Shown in pieces: positions 38,743-49,791 of a stretch of 64,000 nucleotides of DNA (positions are counted from its first letter, which is position 1; each line of letters starts with the position of its first letter). The stretch is from Vibrio tarriae (lineage in GTDB: Bacteria > Pseudomonadota > Gammaproteobacteria > Enterobacterales > Vibrionaceae), in the NCBI RefSeq assembly GCF_002216685.1, contig NZ_CP022353.1, forward strand, positions 1,798,001 through 1,862,000, in the 5' to 3' direction. A model generated the notes under the pieces. That model saw nothing but the letters and a program-made list of their open reading frames with translations. It was not told where the DNA came from and made no database searches. A program made the translations under genes and the position numbers.

Positions 38743-39951
38743 TTACTGATTAGACTGGTTCGTACTGTTTAACGAAGATACAGATCCATTTGAAAAACCC
38801 AGCGCATAACGCAATACTTGCGTTTTTAGCGGCCCGGAACGCTCTGCCAGAGCAAGAGTGACATTACGCAGGAACTTAACCGGTGTAATTGAGTTGCTAA
38901 AGGTTTTGTAAAACAGATCCATCCCCGTTTGCATCAGAAGATTATCAGGGCGGCGGCGACGTTCATAGCGTTCAAACCGTGTCTGACTTAATACCACTTG
39001 ATCCTGTGATTCCGCCAGCAACACGGCCACATCTTTAAAGCCCAAATTGACGCCCTGCCCTGCTAGTGGGTTTATGGTGTGTGCTGCATCACCAATCAAA
39101 ATACAACGATTTTTCACATACTGCTGAGCATGACGGCGTGTTAATGGGAAAGCACCGTGTTGCAACACTTGAATATTCCCCAACTCGGCTGGAAAATACT
39201 GCAGAATTTCACTACGCAATTGCTCCGGATTAAGACCACTGAGCTTGCGAATACGCTGCGGTGTGTCATACCACACCAAAGAAGCCTGATTGCCGCCCAA
39301 AGGCAGGTAGGAACGCGGCCCTGTTGGGAAAAATTGCTGCCACGTGGTTTCTTGTTGGATCTGCTCCGTCTGCACATTAATCAACATACAGTGTTGGCGA
39401 TAATCCCACGCCGTTACGCCGATATGCGCCAGTTGGCGCACCTGGGAATTTGCGCCATCCGCACCGATTACCCAATCACACTCAATTTCAGCGCCCGATT
39501 GCAAGCTAACACGGCATCCCTCTGCACTCACATTCAACTGCGCCAATTGTTCGGGACACATTAAGGTCAACTGCGGATAAGCTGCAAATTGCTGCCATAG
39601 TGCTAATTGAATGACTCGGTTTTCTACCATGTAACCTAATTGTGGCAACCCGAGCGACTCACAAGAAAAACGCGTACGACATTCTGGGTGTTCCCACGTT
39701 TCTAAGTGACGATAAGGACAAGCGCGCATACCAACAACACTTGACCAAGCACCCAGTGCTTCTAGCAGTTCTACCGAGGTTTGCGAAATCGCAGAGACAC
39801 GCACATCCATAGGCTGACTGGGCTCAAAAGCGTGCGGCGCGCCAGAATCAATTATCACAACCTTGCGTCCTTGGCGTGCAAAGCCCAGTGCAGCAGCCGC
39901 GCCCACCATGCCGCCCCCCACTACGAGGATGTCAAATTTGTTGCTACTCAT
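38743..39951 (-). CDS. ubiF: Ubiquinone-pathway FAD monooxygenase (UbiF-like)
   Basis: This is an FAD-dependent hydroxylase of the UbiF/UbiH/VisC group that hydroxylates a ring carbon during ubiquinone synthesis. The 402-residue protein has the dinucleotide-binding GGGMVGAAAALGFARQG, the VIGADGANSQVR motif and GDAAHTINPLAGQGVNLGFKD. Position next to and divergent from miaB, as in E. coli, favours UbiF (C6 hydroxylase). ATG 39951 (MSSNKFDILVVGGG) is used; an ATG ten codons upstream adds a non-conserved basic leader. Confidence 0.87.
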   Translation of the reverse strand: MSSNKFDILVVGGGMVGAAAALGFARQGRKVVIIDSGAPHAFEPSQPMDVRVSAISQTSVELLEALGAWSSVVGMRACPYRHLETWEHPECRTRFSCESLGLPQLGYMVENRVIQLALWQQFAAYPQLTLMCPEQLAQLNVSAEGCRVSLQSGAEIECDWVIGADGANSQVRQLAHIGVTAWDYRQHCMLINVQTEQIQQETTWQQFFPTGPRSYLPLGGNQASLVWYDTPQRIRKLSGLNPEQLRSEILQYFPAELGNIQVLQHGAFPLTRRHAQQYVKNRCILIGDAAHTINPLAGQGVNLGFKDVAVLLAESQDQVVLSQTRFERYERRRRPDNLLMQTGMDLFYKTFSNSITPVKFLRNVTLALAERSGPLKTQVLRYALGFSNGSVSSLNSTNQSNQ

Positions 39952-40204
39952 ACCTTTTCCCACCCAGTATTTTCTCTTCACGGCATTGTACGGAGTAAGG
40001 GAAATATTGCGACATTTTTTACGTTAAAACCTTGCTTGGAATAAGGTAAAAAGCCAATCACAACAAGGGTTACAAGAGAATTCTGCCAATTACTAGTCAG
40101 TCGGTTTTTAAAGCAGTACAATACGCCGCTTACCGCCGAGAGGGCGGCTAGAATGTGAGCTAAAGCTCAAATGATTGAAGAACTATTGAACGAGCGAAAG
40201 TGAG

Positions 40205-41629
40205 ATGAGTAAGAAACTGCTAATTAAAACTTGGGGCTGCCAGATGAACGAGTACGATTCATCGAAAATGGCTGACCTGCTTAATGCTGCAAACGGCTAT
40301 GAGCTGACAGAAATACCCGAGGAAGCTGACGTTTTACTCCTAAACACCTGTTCGATTCGTGAAAAGGCGCAGGAAAAAGTGTTCCACCAACTCGGTCGTT
40401 GGAAAAACCTGAAAGACAAAAAGCCCGGTGTCGTGATCGGTGTCGGTGGCTGTGTCGCCACTCAAGAAGGTGACTCGATTCGCGATCGTGCGCCTTATGT
40501 GGATGTCATCTTCGGCCCACAGACACTGCATCGTCTGCCAGAAATGATAAAGCAATCGCAAACCAGCGACGCGCCCGTGATGGACATCTCTTTCCCTGAG
40601 ATTGAAAAATTCGACCGCCTGCCAGAGCCGCGTGCGGAAGGCCCAACTGCATTCGTTTCTATCATGGAAGGCTGCTCAAAATACTGTACTTACTGCGTAG
40701 TGCCTTACACTCGTGGTGAAGAAGTCAGCCGTCCAATGGACGATGTGTTGTTCGAGATCGCTCAGCTTGCCGAACAAGGTGTACGTGAAGTTAACCTGCT
40801 GGGTCAAAACGTCAACGCTTACCGTGGTGCCACTCACGATGGCGGCATTTGCTCTTTCGCTGAATTACTGCGTTTGGTCGCCACCATTGACGGCATCGAC
40901 CGTATCCGCTTTACCACTAGCCACCCACTCGAATTTACGGATGACATTATTGCAGTGTACGAAGACACGCCTGAGCTTGTGAGCTTCCTGCACTTGCCAG
41001 TACAAAGTGGGAGCGATCGCATTCTGACTATGATGAAGCGTCCACATACGGCGATTGAGTACAAGTCCATCATCCGTAAGCTACGTAAAGCGCGCCCAAA
41101 TATTCAAATCAGCTCTGATTTTATCGTTGGCTTCCCTGGGGAAACCGATAAAGATTTCCAAGACACCATGAAGCTGATCCGCGATGTCGATTTCGACATG
41201 AGCTTTAGCTTTATTTTCTCGCCTCGTCCAGGCACACCCGCCGCTGACTATCCTTGCGATCTGTCGGAAGAAGTGAAGAAAGAACGCCTGTACGAACTGC
41301 AGCAGCAGATCAACAGCCAAGCTATGCGTTATTCACGCCTGATGCTGGGTACTGAACAGCGTATTTTGGTTGAAGGTCCATCGAAAAAAGATCTGATGGA
41401 GCTGCGTGGCCGTACTGAAAATAACCGTGTAGTGAACTTCGAAGGCTCACCGGATCTGATCGGTCAATTTGTTGATGTGAAGATCGTTGACGTTTTCCCG
41501 AACTCACTGCGCGGTGAACTGCTGCGTACCGAACAAGAGATGAATCTGCGTATCGCGACCTCTCCCTCTGAAATGAAAGCGAAGACTCGCCGCGAGGATG
41601 AGCTTGGGGTTGCTACATTTACTCCTTAA
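40205..41629 (+). CDS. miaB: tRNA methylthiotransferase MiaB
   Basis: MiaB adds the 2-methylthio group to i6A37 in tRNA using two [4Fe-4S] clusters and SAM. The 474-residue protein has the UPF0004 domain ([28 protein letters not shown] supply three Cys). The radical-SAM triad CSKYCTYC is at residues 157-164, and a C-terminal TRAM domain covers about 380-445. The start ATG 40205 has GAAAGTGAG upstream. It heads a run of same-strand genes to lnt. Confidence 0.97.
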   Translation: MSKKLLIKTWGCQMNEYDSSKMADLLNAANGYELTEIPEEADVLLLNTCSIREKAQEKVFHQLGRWKNLKDKKPGVVIGVGGCVATQEGDSIRDRAPYVDVIFGPQTLHRLPEMIKQSQTSDAPVMDISFPEIEKFDRLPEPRAEGPTAFVSIMEGCSKYCTYCVVPYTRGEEVSRPMDDVLFEIAQLAEQGVREVNLLGQNVNAYRGATHDGGICSFAELLRLVATIDGIDRIRFTTSHPLEFTDDIIAVYEDTPELVSFLHLPVQSGSDRILTMMKRPHTAIEYKSIIRKLRKARPNIQISSDFIVGFPGETDKDFQDTMKLIRDVDFDMSFSFIFSPRPGTPAADYPCDLSEEVKKERLYELQQQINSQAMRYSRLMLGTEQRILVEGPSKKDLMELRGRTENNRVVNFEGSPDLIGQFVDVKIVDVFPNSLRGELLRTEQEMNLRIATSPSEMKAKTRREDELGVATFTP

Positions 41630-41642
41630 TCTCGTATACACT

Positions 41643-41680
41643 GTCAATAAGCGTCCGGTCAAAATCGGACGTTTATTGAC
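41643..41680 (+). promoter_or_regulatory. Hairpin between miaB and ybeZ
   Basis: GTCAATAAGCGTCCG / CGGACGTTTATTGAC is a 15-bp stem with one G-U type mismatch and an 8-base loop. No T run follows, so it may be an RNA-processing or stability element between cotranscribed genes. Confidence 0.6.
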
Positions 41681-41696
41681 ATACTGAGAGGCAAAT

Positions 41697-42800
41697 TTGA
41701 GCAATAAAATCATAACCTTAGAAATTAATTTAGAACCATCCGATAATCACCGACTCGCCAGCCTATGCGGTCCTTTTGATGACAACATCAAGCACCTTGA
41801 ACGTCGCTTGGGTGTCGAAATCAACTACCGCGGCAACTTCTTCACTATCGTGGGTCAACCTCATACTGCCGCTGCTGCACTCGACATCATCAAAACACTT
41901 TACGTTGAAACGGCTCCGGTGCGTGGTCAGATTACCGATATTGAACCTGAGCAAATTCACCTTGCCATCAAAGAATCCGGCGTGCTTGAACAACACAGCG
42001 AATCCAGCATTGCTCACGGCAAAGAAGTGTTTGTCAAAACCAAAAAAGGCGTGATCAAACCGCGAACACCAAACCAAGCTCAATACTTGATGAATATGGT
42101 GACGCACGACATCACCTTTGGTGTTGGCCCTGCGGGTACTGGTAAAACTTACCTTGCGGTTGCAGCCGCGGTGGATGCGCTTGAGCGCCAAGAAATTCGC
42201 CGAATTCTATTGACTCGTCCAGCGGTTGAAGCGGGCGAAAAGCTCGGTTTTCTGCCGGGCGATCTAAGCCAAAAAGTCGACCCTTATTTGCGCCCACTTT
42301 ACGATGCTCTATTCGAAATGCTTGGTTTTGAGCGGGTAGAAAAGCTGATTGAGCGTAATGTGATTGAGGTCGCTCCGCTGGCGTACATGCGTGGTCGAAC
42401 CTTAAACGACGCGTTTATTATTCTCGATGAAAGCCAAAACACGACCGTTGAACAGATGAAAATGTTCCTGACGCGGATTGGTTTTAATTCGCGCGCCGTC
42501 ATTACTGGTGACGTGACGCAAATCGACTTACCGCGCGGCGCGAAATCCGGTCTGCGCCATGCGATTGAAGTGCTCAATGAAGTCGATGAGATCAGCTTTA
42601 ACTTCTTCCAAGCTGACGATGTGGTGCGCCACCCAGTGGTTGCTCGTATCGTTAACGCTTATGAAAAGTGGGAAGCGCAAGATCAAAAAGAGCGCAAAGA
42701 GTATGAGCAGCGTCGTCGTGAAGAACGTGAAAATAAACTACTCGAAATGCAACGCGCGGAAATGACGCTGAGCCACAACAATGAGTCGAATCCCTCATGA
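41697..42800 (+). CDS. ybeZ: PhoH-like NTPase YbeZ
   Basis: A 367-residue PhoH-family ATPase that works near YbeY in ribosomal RNA processing. A KH-like N-terminal region is followed by Walker [12 protein letters not shown] (near residue 144) and Walker [10 protein letters not shown]. It ends in a charged Glu/Arg-rich tail (residues 325-367). The start is TTG 41697, with GAGAGG spaced four bases upstream; no ATG fits the family N-terminus. The stop overlaps the ybeY start by four bases. Confidence 0.94.
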   Translation: MSNKIITLEINLEPSDNHRLASLCGPFDDNIKHLERRLGVEINYRGNFFTIVGQPHTAAAALDIIKTLYVETAPVRGQITDIEPEQIHLAIKESGVLEQHSESSIAHGKEVFVKTKKGVIKPRTPNQAQYLMNMVTHDITFGVGPAGTGKTYLAVAAAVDALERQEIRRILLTRPAVEAGEKLGFLPGDLSQKVDPYLRPLYDALFEMLGFERVEKLIERNVIEVAPLAYMRGRTLNDAFIILDESQNTTVEQMKMFLTRIGFNSRAVITGDVTQIDLPRGAKSGLRHAIEVLNEVDEISFNFFQADDVVRHPVVARIVNAYEKWEAQDQKERKEYEQRRREERENKLLEMQRAEMTLSHNNESNPS

Positions 42801-43261
42801 GTATTGAACTGGATTTGCAATTGGCAGTCGAAAATGAACATGGGCTACCAAGCGAAGCGGAGTTTGCGTTGTGGCTCACTCGAACCATCACACCGTTTCA
42901 GCCACAAGCTGAGGTGACGGTTCGGATTGTCGATGAAGCAGAAAGCCATGCGCTGAATTTGAACTACCGTGGTAAAGATAAACCGACCAATGTGCTGTCT
43001 TTTCCATTTGAAGCTCCTCCGGGGATGGAAATGGATCTGCTTGGCGACTTGGTGATTTGCCGCCAAGTCGTTGAGCGTGAAGCCATTGAGCAAAATAAGC
43101 CTTTGCAAGCACATTGGGCGCATATGGTTGTACATGGCAGCCTGCATCTGCTAGGTTATGACCACATCGAGGATGATGAAGCCGAAGAGATGGAATCTCT
43201 CGAAACCGAAATTATGCAAGAGATGGGTTTTACCGACCCATATCTGGCAGAAAAAGAGTAA
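42797..43261 (+). CDS. ybeY: Endoribonuclease YbeY
   Basis: YbeY is a zinc-dependent RNase needed for 16S rRNA 3' maturation and ribosome quality control. The 154-residue protein has the zinc motif [11 protein letters not shown] near residues 113-123 and the conserved [16 protein letters not shown] near 55-70. It overlaps ybeZ by ATGA and precedes corC, the same order as in E. coli. Confidence 0.97.
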   Translation: MSIELDLQLAVENEHGLPSEAEFALWLTRTITPFQPQAEVTVRIVDEAESHALNLNYRGKDKPTNVLSFPFEAPPGMEMDLLGDLVICRQVVEREAIEQNKPLQAHWAHMVVHGSLHLLGYDHIEDDEAEEMESLETEIMQEMGFTDPYLAEKE

Positions 43262-43330
43262 CCCTTATCCTTTTAGATAAGGCCTATGTGAGCTATCACA
43301 CATCTGATAGCGTTAGTGAATTGAGACATA

Positions 43331-44206
43331 ATGAACGAAGACAATTCTCAGAATTCGGAAGGTCCGAGTAGAAAGTCCTTCTTTGAACGCCTAAGTCAAC
43401 TTTTTCAGGGAGAGCCGAAAGATCGCCAAGAGCTGGTCGATGTGATTCGCGACTCTGAAGTCAATGACTTGATTGACCATGACACCCGCGACATGCTCGA
43501 AGGTGTGATGGAAATCGCCGAGATGCGCGTGCGCGATATCATGATCCCACGCTCACAAATGGTCACTATCGATCGTACTCATAACCTAGATGCTTTGGTT
43601 GCCATCATGACGGATGCGCAGCACTCGCGTTATCCAGTGATTAGCGAAGATAAAGACCATGTGGAAGGCATTCTGCTTGCGAAGGACTTACTCAAATATC
43701 TAGGCTCTAACTGTGCCCCATTCAACATCCAAGAAGTGATCCGCCCTGCGGTCGTGGTTCCGGAAAGTAAACGGGTTGACCGTCTGCTCAAAGAGTTCCG
43801 TGAAGAGCGTTACCACATGGCGATTGTGGTGGATGAGTTTGGCGGCGTATCTGGCCTAGTCACCATTGAAGATATTCTGGAAGAGATCGTCGGCGACATC
43901 GAAGATGAATTCGACGACGAAGAGCAAAAAGACATTCGCCAATTGAGCAAACACACCTTCTCAGTAAAAGCGCTCACCACAATTGAAGACTTTAACCACA
44001 CTTTCGGCACTAAATTCAGTGATGAAGAAGTGGATACGGTCGGTGGTTTGGTGATGACGGCATTCGGCCACTTACCCACGCGCGGTGAAGTCGTAGACAT
44101 TGCAGGCTACAACTTCAAAGTGACAGCGGCGGATAGTCGCCGAGTGGTGGCTCTTCAAGTGACCGTTCCCGATCTGGAAGCCCTTTCGCACGTTGCGGAA
44201 GAGTAG
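43331..44206 (+). CDS. corC: CorC/YbeX-type CBS-domain protein
   Basis: A 291-residue cytoplasmic protein of the CorC/HlyC family, linked to Mg2+/Co2+ efflux and, as YbeX, to ribosome metabolism. Two CBS domains (about residues 70-190; [16 protein letters not shown] and [15 protein letters not shown]) are followed by the transporter-associated domain (about 205-285). There is no membrane segment. A small hairpin CCTTATC / GATAAGG lies after ybeY at 43263-43283. The following gene is lnt at 40 bases, as in enterics. Confidence 0.93.
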   Translation: MNEDNSQNSEGPSRKSFFERLSQLFQGEPKDRQELVDVIRDSEVNDLIDHDTRDMLEGVMEIAEMRVRDIMIPRSQMVTIDRTHNLDALVAIMTDAQHSRYPVISEDKDHVEGILLAKDLLKYLGSNCAPFNIQEVIRPAVVVPESKRVDRLLKEFREERYHMAIVVDEFGGVSGLVTIEDILEEIVGDIEDEFDDEEQKDIRQLSKHTFSVKALTTIEDFNHTFGTKFSDEEVDTVGGLVMTAFGHLPTRGEVVDIAGYNFKVTAADSRRVVALQVTVPDLEALSHVAEE

Positions 44207-44246
44207 TCCCCACTCTCTTACTAAGTAAGAGTAAAGAAAAGAGACG

Positions 44247-45764
44247 ATGAACAGCGTATTATCTCATCGCCTAATGCGGCCGCTTGCGGCCGCTTTTGTT
44301 GGCGTCATAACTCCTCTGGCTTTTGCCCCGTATCAATTTTGGCCTTTGGCTCTACTCAGCCCATTTATCCTACTGCTTCTGCTCCACCAACAAAGCGCCA
44401 AGCGAGCGGCTTTGATTGCTTATCTCTGGGGGATTGGCCAATTTGCGGTGGGTATCAGTTGGGTACACGTCAGTATTGATACCTTTGGTGGCATGCCCAA
44501 AATCGCTAGCCTGTTTTTAATGACTCTATTGGTCGGCTATCTGGCGCTTTATCCAAGCCTTTTCGGCTGGCTACTTAATCGCTTGTTTCCGAACAACTCA
44601 CGCAGTAAATGGCTGTGTGCTGCCCCAGCTTTGTGGCTGATTACCGATTGGCTACGTGGTTGGGTGATGACAGGTTTTCCTTGGCTGTGGCTTGGTTACA
44701 GTCAAATTGATAGCCCTCTTGCCAACTTTGCCCCCATCGGTGGCGTAGAGCTCATCACGCTGTTATTGCTGTTTTGTGCTGGTAGCTTAGCTTATGCCGT
44801 CCTTAATCGCCGTTGGCTGATGGCTTGCATCCCTCTTGTGGTTTACGCAACCGGTTATGGCCTCCAAGCGATGCAGTGGGTCACCCCACAAACTGAGCGC
44901 ACAGCCTCACTGGCCTTGATTCAAGGAAATATCGAACAGGGATTGAAATGGCTGCCTAGCCAGCGCTGGCCAACCATCATGAAATACACCGATCTTACTC
45001 GCGAAAACTGGGATGCCGATGTAATCATTTGGCCAGAAGCGGCGATCCCCGCTTTTGAATATGAAATCTCCTCATTTCTGCATAATCTTGATGCTGCGGC
45101 ACGTATGAACCAAAGCGCGGTGATTACTGGCATCATCAATCAAAGTGAAGATAAGCAGTACTTCAATAGCGTGCTGACCGTCGGTGATACGCCTCATGGC
45201 GAATACCGTTATGATCTGACTCAGCGCTACCATAAGTACCACTTGTTACCTTTTGGCGAATTCGTGCCGTTTGAAGAGATCCTGCGTCCATTAGCTCCAT
45301 TCTTTAATTTGCCGATGTCCTCCTTTAGCCAAGGGGCTTACGTGCAACCGAATTTGATTGCAAAGGGTTTCGCATTTGTTACCGCACTCTGCTACGAAAT
45401 CATCTTCAATGAGCAAGTACGCGATAATGTGACGCCGGAAACCGACTTCCTACTGACGCTTTCGAATGATGCTTGGTTTGGTCGCTCAATTGGCCCGTTA
45501 CAGCACATGGAAATCGCTCGCATGCGCGCCTTAGAATTGGGCAAGCCGCTGGTCCGCTCCACCAACAATGGAGTGACGGCCGTCACCGATGAGCGTGGAC
45601 GCATTATGGCTCAGCTGCCACAATTTGAAACTGGCGTGCTAAAAGCAACGGTCACCCCGACTCGCGGTAGTACACCTTACTTCCTATGGGGCACAACGCC
45701 ACTCTACCTCTGGGTAGGCTTAGCGGCTGGGTTCGCTTTCTGGCGCCAGCGCCGGGCTAGATAA
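44247..45764 (+). CDS. lnt: Apolipoprotein N-acyltransferase
   Basis: Lnt adds the third acyl chain to lipoproteins at the periplasmic face of the inner membrane. The 505-residue protein has six or so N-terminal TM helices (about 1-210) and a nitrilase-type domain. Its Glu-Lys-Cys triad is in [10 protein letters not shown] (near 264), [11 protein letters not shown] (near 330) and LCYEIIFNE (near 382). A last TM helix lies at the C-terminus. It ends with a bidirectional terminator shared with ybeL. Lipoproteins in this window (LptE, RlpA, 28037, 59196) are its substrates. Confidence 0.97.
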   Translation: MNSVLSHRLMRPLAAAFVGVITPLAFAPYQFWPLALLSPFILLLLLHQQSAKRAALIAYLWGIGQFAVGISWVHVSIDTFGGMPKIASLFLMTLLVGYLALYPSLFGWLLNRLFPNNSRSKWLCAAPALWLITDWLRGWVMTGFPWLWLGYSQIDSPLANFAPIGGVELITLLLLFCAGSLAYAVLNRRWLMACIPLVVYATGYGLQAMQWVTPQTERTASLALIQGNIEQGLKWLPSQRWPTIMKYTDLTRENWDADVIIWPEAAIPAFEYEISSFLHNLDAAARMNQSAVITGIINQSEDKQYFNSVLTVGDTPHGEYRYDLTQRYHKYHLLPFGEFVPFEEILRPLAPFFNLPMSSFSQGAYVQPNLIAKGFAFVTALCYEIIFNEQVRDNVTPETDFLLTLSNDAWFGRSIGPLQHMEIARMRALELGKPLVRSTNNGVTAVTDERGRIMAQLPQFETGVLKATVTPTRGSTPYFLWGTTPLYLWVGLAAGFAFWRQRRAR

Positions 45765-45771
45765 GTAAAAC

Positions 45772-45800
45772 AAAACGGGAAGTTATCTTCCCGTTTTTTA
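45772..45800. terminator. Bidirectional terminator, lnt / ybeL
   Basis: AAAACGGGAA / TTCCCGTTTT stem followed by TT on plus, and flanked by AATAAAA on the other side, between convergent stops. Confidence 0.9.
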
Positions 45801-45818
45801 TTGCAGCGCTTTATCCAA

Positions 45819-46289
45819 CTAAGGTTTCAGTGGTTGGCGGCTAAACGCTTTACCGCCACATTGCGAACAGGGTTCAATTTCCGTTGGGTGATTAAATTCG
45901 GTTTTATGACCGCACTGATCACAGATCAACACGCCCAAACCAATCATATCTCCCGCCTGATACAAGCCTTGGTGTTCTAAATCAGCAAACAGCTCGACCC
46001 ATTCCACTTTGGTGCGGTCGGTAATATCCAGTAGCCCCTGCCAGATGGAATTAGTGATCATCAGATAGAATGGGCTGCTTTTGCTTTGCTCAAAACTTTG
46101 CGAGAACTCTTTAAGGTCAGCTTTTACATAAGCGGAGATCAGCGCAAGCTCATCCTTGGTCAAATCATTCGCCGCATCGACATATTTCGCAGAGGATTCA
46201 ACGATCTCATTCACGCCATCTGGGCTGTGTTTGAGTGTTTCCACTACCTCTTCCAGTAAGGCTTCATAACTTGCTTTCTGTTTTGGCAT
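45819..46289 (-). CDS. ybeL: Zinc-ribbon DUF1451 protein (YbeL-like)
   Basis: A 156-residue acidic helical protein with a C-terminal zinc ribbon ([10 protein letters not shown] ... CSQCGGKAF, four Cys). It resembles E. coli YbeL, which lies next to leuS too. Function not known. It is divergent from leuS and convergent with lnt. Start ATG 46289 ([15 protein letters not shown]) has AGAGAGGTGAGAG upstream. Confidence 0.88.
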   Translation of the reverse strand: MPKQKASYEALLEEVVETLKHSPDGVNEIVESSAKYVDAANDLTKDELALISAYVKADLKEFSQSFEQSKSSPFYLMITNSIWQGLLDITDRTKVEWVELFADLEHQGLYQAGDMIGLGVLICDQCGHKTEFNHPTEIEPCSQCGGKAFSRQPLKP

Positions 46290-46418
46290 CTCTCACCTCT
46301 CTCAAGCCTGATGGCTGCCGGATTAGCTATTGTTGTAACCCCCTGCTTTCTGTATTCTATGCCGAACCGAAAGACTTCGTTCCTACTGAACTCACAAATT
46401 CCAAGATGGATGTCATCG

Positions 46419-48995
46419 ATGCAAGAGCAATACAACCCGCAAGATATTGAACACAAAGTTCAACAGCACTGGGACAACAACAAAACCTTCGTTGTAAGTG
46501 AAGACCCAAATAAAGAAAAATTCTACTGTCTTTCCATGTTCCCTTATCCAAGTGGCCGACTGCACATGGGTCACGTGCGTAACTACACCATCGGTGATGT
46601 AGTCTCTCGTTTCCAACGTCTGCAAGGCAAAAACGTACTGCAACCTATTGGTTGGGATGCTTTTGGTCTGCCTGCTGAAAACGCAGCGGTAAAAAATAAT
46701 ACTGCGCCAGCACCTTGGACATACGAAAATATCGAATACATGAAAAACCAGCTCAAGCTACTGGGTTTTGGTTATGACTGGAATCGTGAATTCGCGACTT
46801 GTCGCCCTGAGTACTACCGCTGGGAACAAGAGTTCTTCACTAAGCTGTTTGCAAAAGGTTTAGTGTACAAAAAAACCTCATCAGTCAACTGGTGTCCAAA
46901 CGACCAAACGGTTCTGGCTAACGAGCAAGTGGAAGATGGCTGCTGCTGGCGTTGTGACACTCCGGTTGAGCAAAAAGAGATCCCACAGTGGTTTATTAAG
47001 ATCACCGCTTATGCTCAAGAGTTGCTTGACGATCTGGATAACCTAGACGGTTGGCCTGAAATGGTTAAAACCATGCAACGTAACTGGATTGGCCGCTCTG
47101 AAGGTGTGGAACTGAAATTTGCCGTTAAAGGTGAAAACACCGATCTTGAAGTGTACACCACGCGTCCAGATACTCTGATGGGGGTTACTTATGTCGGTAT
47201 CGCTGCAGGCCACCCTCTAGCGACAAAAGCGGCAGCGAATAACCCAGCCCTCGCCGCCTTCATCGATGAATGTAAAAACACCAAGGTTGCAGAAGCTGAA
47301 ATCGCGACCATGGAAAAGAAAGGCATGGCGACAGGCCTAACCGCGATCCATCCTCTCAACGGCCGTGAAGTACCTATCTATATCGCGAACTTCGTGTTGA
47401 TGGATTACGGTACTGGTGCGGTAATGGCTGTGCCTGCGCACGACCAACGTGACTTTGAATTCGCCACCAAATATGGCCTAGACATCATCCCTGTGATTAA
47501 GCCTGCCGATGGCAGCGAGCTGGATGTGTCTGAAGCGGCTTACACTGAAAAAGGTGTTCTTTTCGCTTCTGGCGAATTTGATGGTTTGGATTTCCAAGCT
47601 GCCTTTAATGCGATTGCTGCCAAATTGGAAGCCGAAGGCAAAGGTAAGAAAACCGTTAACTTCCGTCTGCGTGACTGGGGCGTGTCTCGTCAACGTTACT
47701 GGGGTGCTCCAATCCCAATGGTGACCACTGAAGATGGTCAAGTACACCCAGTACCAGCAGACCAGCTGCCCGTTATCCTACCAGAAGATGTGGTGATGGA
47801 TGGCGTTACTAGCCCAATCAAAGCCGATAAAGAGTGGGCAAAAACCACCTTTAACGGTGAGCCAGCACTGCGTGAAACCGATACCTTCGACACCTTTATG
47901 GAGTCTTCATGGTACTACGCGCGTTACTGTTCACCACAGGCTGATGACATCTTAGATCCCGAAAAAGCCAACTACTGGCTGCCGGTTGATCAGTACATCG
48001 GTGGTATTGAACACGCGTGTATGCACTTGCTCTATTCACGCTTCTTCCACAAACTGCTGCGTGATGCTGGTTATGTGAAGAGTGATGAACCGTTCAAAAA
48101 GCTGCTGTGTCAAGGTATGGTACTGGCAGATGCGTTCTACTACACCAATGACAAAGGTGGTAAAGAGTGGGTGTCGCCAACTGAGGTTAAAGTAGAACGT
48201 GATGGTAAAGGCCGCATCGTTTCTGCGGTGGATGCCACAGGCCGTCAAGTTGAACACTCAGGCATGATCAAAATGTCTAAGTCGAAAAACAACGGTATCG
48301 ACCCACAAGAGATGGTCGATAAATACGGCGCTGACACAGTACGTCTGTTCATGATGTTTGCTTCACCAGCGGATATGACGTTGGAATGGCAAGAGTCTGG
48401 TGTTGAAGGTGCAAACCGCTTCCTGCGCCGCGTATGGAAACTGGTGCGTGAGCACACTGAGCTCGGCCAAGCTCCCGCTTTGGATGCTTCAGCACTGAAT
48501 GCAGACCAAAAAGCGCTGCGCCGCGATGTACACAAAACCATCGCTAAAGTGACGGATGACGTAGCACGTCGCCAAACGTTCAACACAGCGATTGCGGCAA
48601 TCATGGAGCTGATGAACAAGCTGACGAAAGCGCCGATGACCGAAGCGCAAGATCGCGCGATTCTGGATGAAGCACTCAAAGCCATCACGCTCATGCTTTA
48701 CCCAATCACACCGCATATCTGTTTCGAAATGTGGGTGGCACTGGGTCAAAGCAATATCGATACGGCAAGCTGGCCGACGTACGATGAAGCCGCACTGGTC
48801 GAAGATGAAAAGCTGATCGTGCTGCAAGTCAACGGCAAACTGCGCGGTAAACTCACTGTTGCTGCCGATGCTACTCAACAACAGGTTGAAGCGCTCGGTA
48901 TGCAAGATGAAAACGTACAGAAGTTCATTGATGGCCTCACCGTACGTAAAGTGATTTACGTACCGGGCAAACTGCTGAACATCGTTGCCAACTAA
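46419..48995 (+). CDS. leuS: Leucyl-tRNA synthetase
   Basis: LeuRS charges tRNA-Leu and edits mischarged amino acids. The 858-residue protein has HMGH at residues 49-52, a CP1 editing domain (about 220-420, with [12 protein letters not shown]) and KMSKSKNN near 618. The anticodon-binding and C-terminal domains follow. I use ATG 46419 ([18 protein letters not shown]), which matches the E. coli start. ATG 46410 would add MSS, and an in-frame ATG 108 bases upstream adds a poorly conserved leader. lptE follows after a pair of hairpins. Confidence 0.96.
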   Translation: MQEQYNPQDIEHKVQQHWDNNKTFVVSEDPNKEKFYCLSMFPYPSGRLHMGHVRNYTIGDVVSRFQRLQGKNVLQPIGWDAFGLPAENAAVKNNTAPAPWTYENIEYMKNQLKLLGFGYDWNREFATCRPEYYRWEQEFFTKLFAKGLVYKKTSSVNWCPNDQTVLANEQVEDGCCWRCDTPVEQKEIPQWFIKITAYAQELLDDLDNLDGWPEMVKTMQRNWIGRSEGVELKFAVKGENTDLEVYTTRPDTLMGVTYVGIAAGHPLATKAAANNPALAAFIDECKNTKVAEAEIATMEKKGMATGLTAIHPLNGREVPIYIANFVLMDYGTGAVMAVPAHDQRDFEFATKYGLDIIPVIKPADGSELDVSEAAYTEKGVLFASGEFDGLDFQAAFNAIAAKLEAEGKGKKTVNFRLRDWGVSRQRYWGAPIPMVTTEDGQVHPVPADQLPVILPEDVVMDGVTSPIKADKEWAKTTFNGEPALRETDTFDTFMESSWYYARYCSPQADDILDPEKANYWLPVDQYIGGIEHACMHLLYSRFFHKLLRDAGYVKSDEPFKKLLCQGMVLADAFYYTNDKGGKEWVSPTEVKVERDGKGRIVSAVDATGRQVEHSGMIKMSKSKNNGIDPQEMVDKYGADTVRLFMMFASPADMTLEWQESGVEGANRFLRRVWKLVREHTELGQAPALDASALNADQKALRRDVHKTIAKVTDDVARRQTFNTAIAAIMELMNKLTKAPMTEAQDRAILDEALKAITLMLYPITPHICFEMWVALGQSNIDTASWPTYDEAALVEDEKLIVLQVNGKLRGKLTVAADATQQQVEALGMQDENVQKFIDGLTVRKVIYVPGKLLNIVAN

Positions 48996-49063
48996 CTCAC
49001 ATTTTATCGATGAGTCACTAAGCCATGAGAACACTCGCTGAACTGATGGCTTATTTTAATGTC

Positions 49064-49089
49064 AGTAAACAGGGTTCACCCTGTTTACT
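49064..49089 (+). terminator. First of two hairpins after leuS
   Basis: AGTAAACAGGG-TTCA-CCCTGTTTACT, 11 bp perfect with a tetraloop but no T run after it. It may slow or partly stop leuS transcription. Confidence 0.55.
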
Positions 49090-49141
49090 TATCTCAGCTT
49101 ATCGCACAGCAAGCTTTCGCTCTTGGTGAGCTGAGATAAGT
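49087..49141 (+). promoter_or_regulatory. Long hairpin upstream of lptE
   Basis: ACTTATCTCAGCTTA and TGAGCTGAGATAAGT form a 15-bp stem with one G-U pair. A CAAG / CTTG inner stem closes the 25-base loop. It ends 30 bases before the lptE start and shares three bases with the hairpin before it, so the two compete. Confidence 0.65.
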
Positions 49142-49171
49142 ATTTTGCCTAATAACGAGACTGAAGCATCC

Positions 49172-49786
49172 ATGCGTAACACTCTTTTCCCTACTTTGAA
49201 ATGGTCACTCTTGGTTCTGATGACAAGCTTACTCACGGCTTGTGGTTTCCACTTGCGCGGTGATTACGATATTCCCCAAGAACTCTCTCGTATGTCACTG
49301 ACCAGCTATGACCAATACAGCACCTTTACTCGTATGGTGCACCGTCAGTTACGTTTGAATAAAATCGATCTGCAAGCTCCAGCAGAAGATCTACCTAATC
49401 TACATCTACTCAGTGAAAGTACTGGTGAACGCACCCTATCGCTTTATCAAAACACGCGTGCAGCCGAAATTGAGCTGACCTTTGTCGCAAGCTATCGCGT
49501 CACCGTACCTGATCTGGGCAGCCGCACCTTTACCACTAGCGTAACGCGCAGCTACTTAGATAACCCTCTAACAGCCCTAGCAAAATCCGTTGAGCGTGAC
49601 ATGATTGAAGATGAAATGCGCAAGCTAGCTGCCAGCCAAATTGTGCGCCAGATGGCACGTTTAAAAGCAGACTTTGCACGTAAAACGTTGGATGATGAAA
49701 GTATTGAAGGCGAAGGGATCACTGACTATCGCGTTGATACGCAAGAAGTAGCCAACCCAGTGTCAACAGAAGGCAGCAGTGAGTAG
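49172..49786 (+). CDS. lptE: LPS-assembly lipoprotein LptE
   Basis: LptE is the outer-membrane lipoprotein plug of the LptD channel that places LPS in the outer leaflet. The 204-residue precursor has a signal peptide with lipobox LTAC (Cys near 23) and GFHLRGDYDIP directly after, which is typical of LptE. ATG 49172 (MRNTLFPTLKW) gives the normal signal peptide length. Five bases separate it from holA. The C-terminal tail (from about residue 175) is acidic and not conserved. Confidence 0.94.
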   Translation: MRNTLFPTLKWSLLVLMTSLLTACGFHLRGDYDIPQELSRMSLTSYDQYSTFTRMVHRQLRLNKIDLQAPAEDLPNLHLLSESTGERTLSLYQNTRAAEIELTFVASYRVTVPDLGSRTFTTSVTRSYLDNPLTALAKSVERDMIEDEMRKLAASQIVRQMARLKADFARKTLDDESIEGEGITDYRVDTQEVANPVSTEGSSE

Positions 49787-49791
49787 TTTCG

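Noticed and set aside
39952..40204. tRNA genes between ubiF and miaB as in E. coli
   Set aside because: The 250-base gap shows no cloverleaf or CCA-type end; only a small hairpin near 40130-40152.
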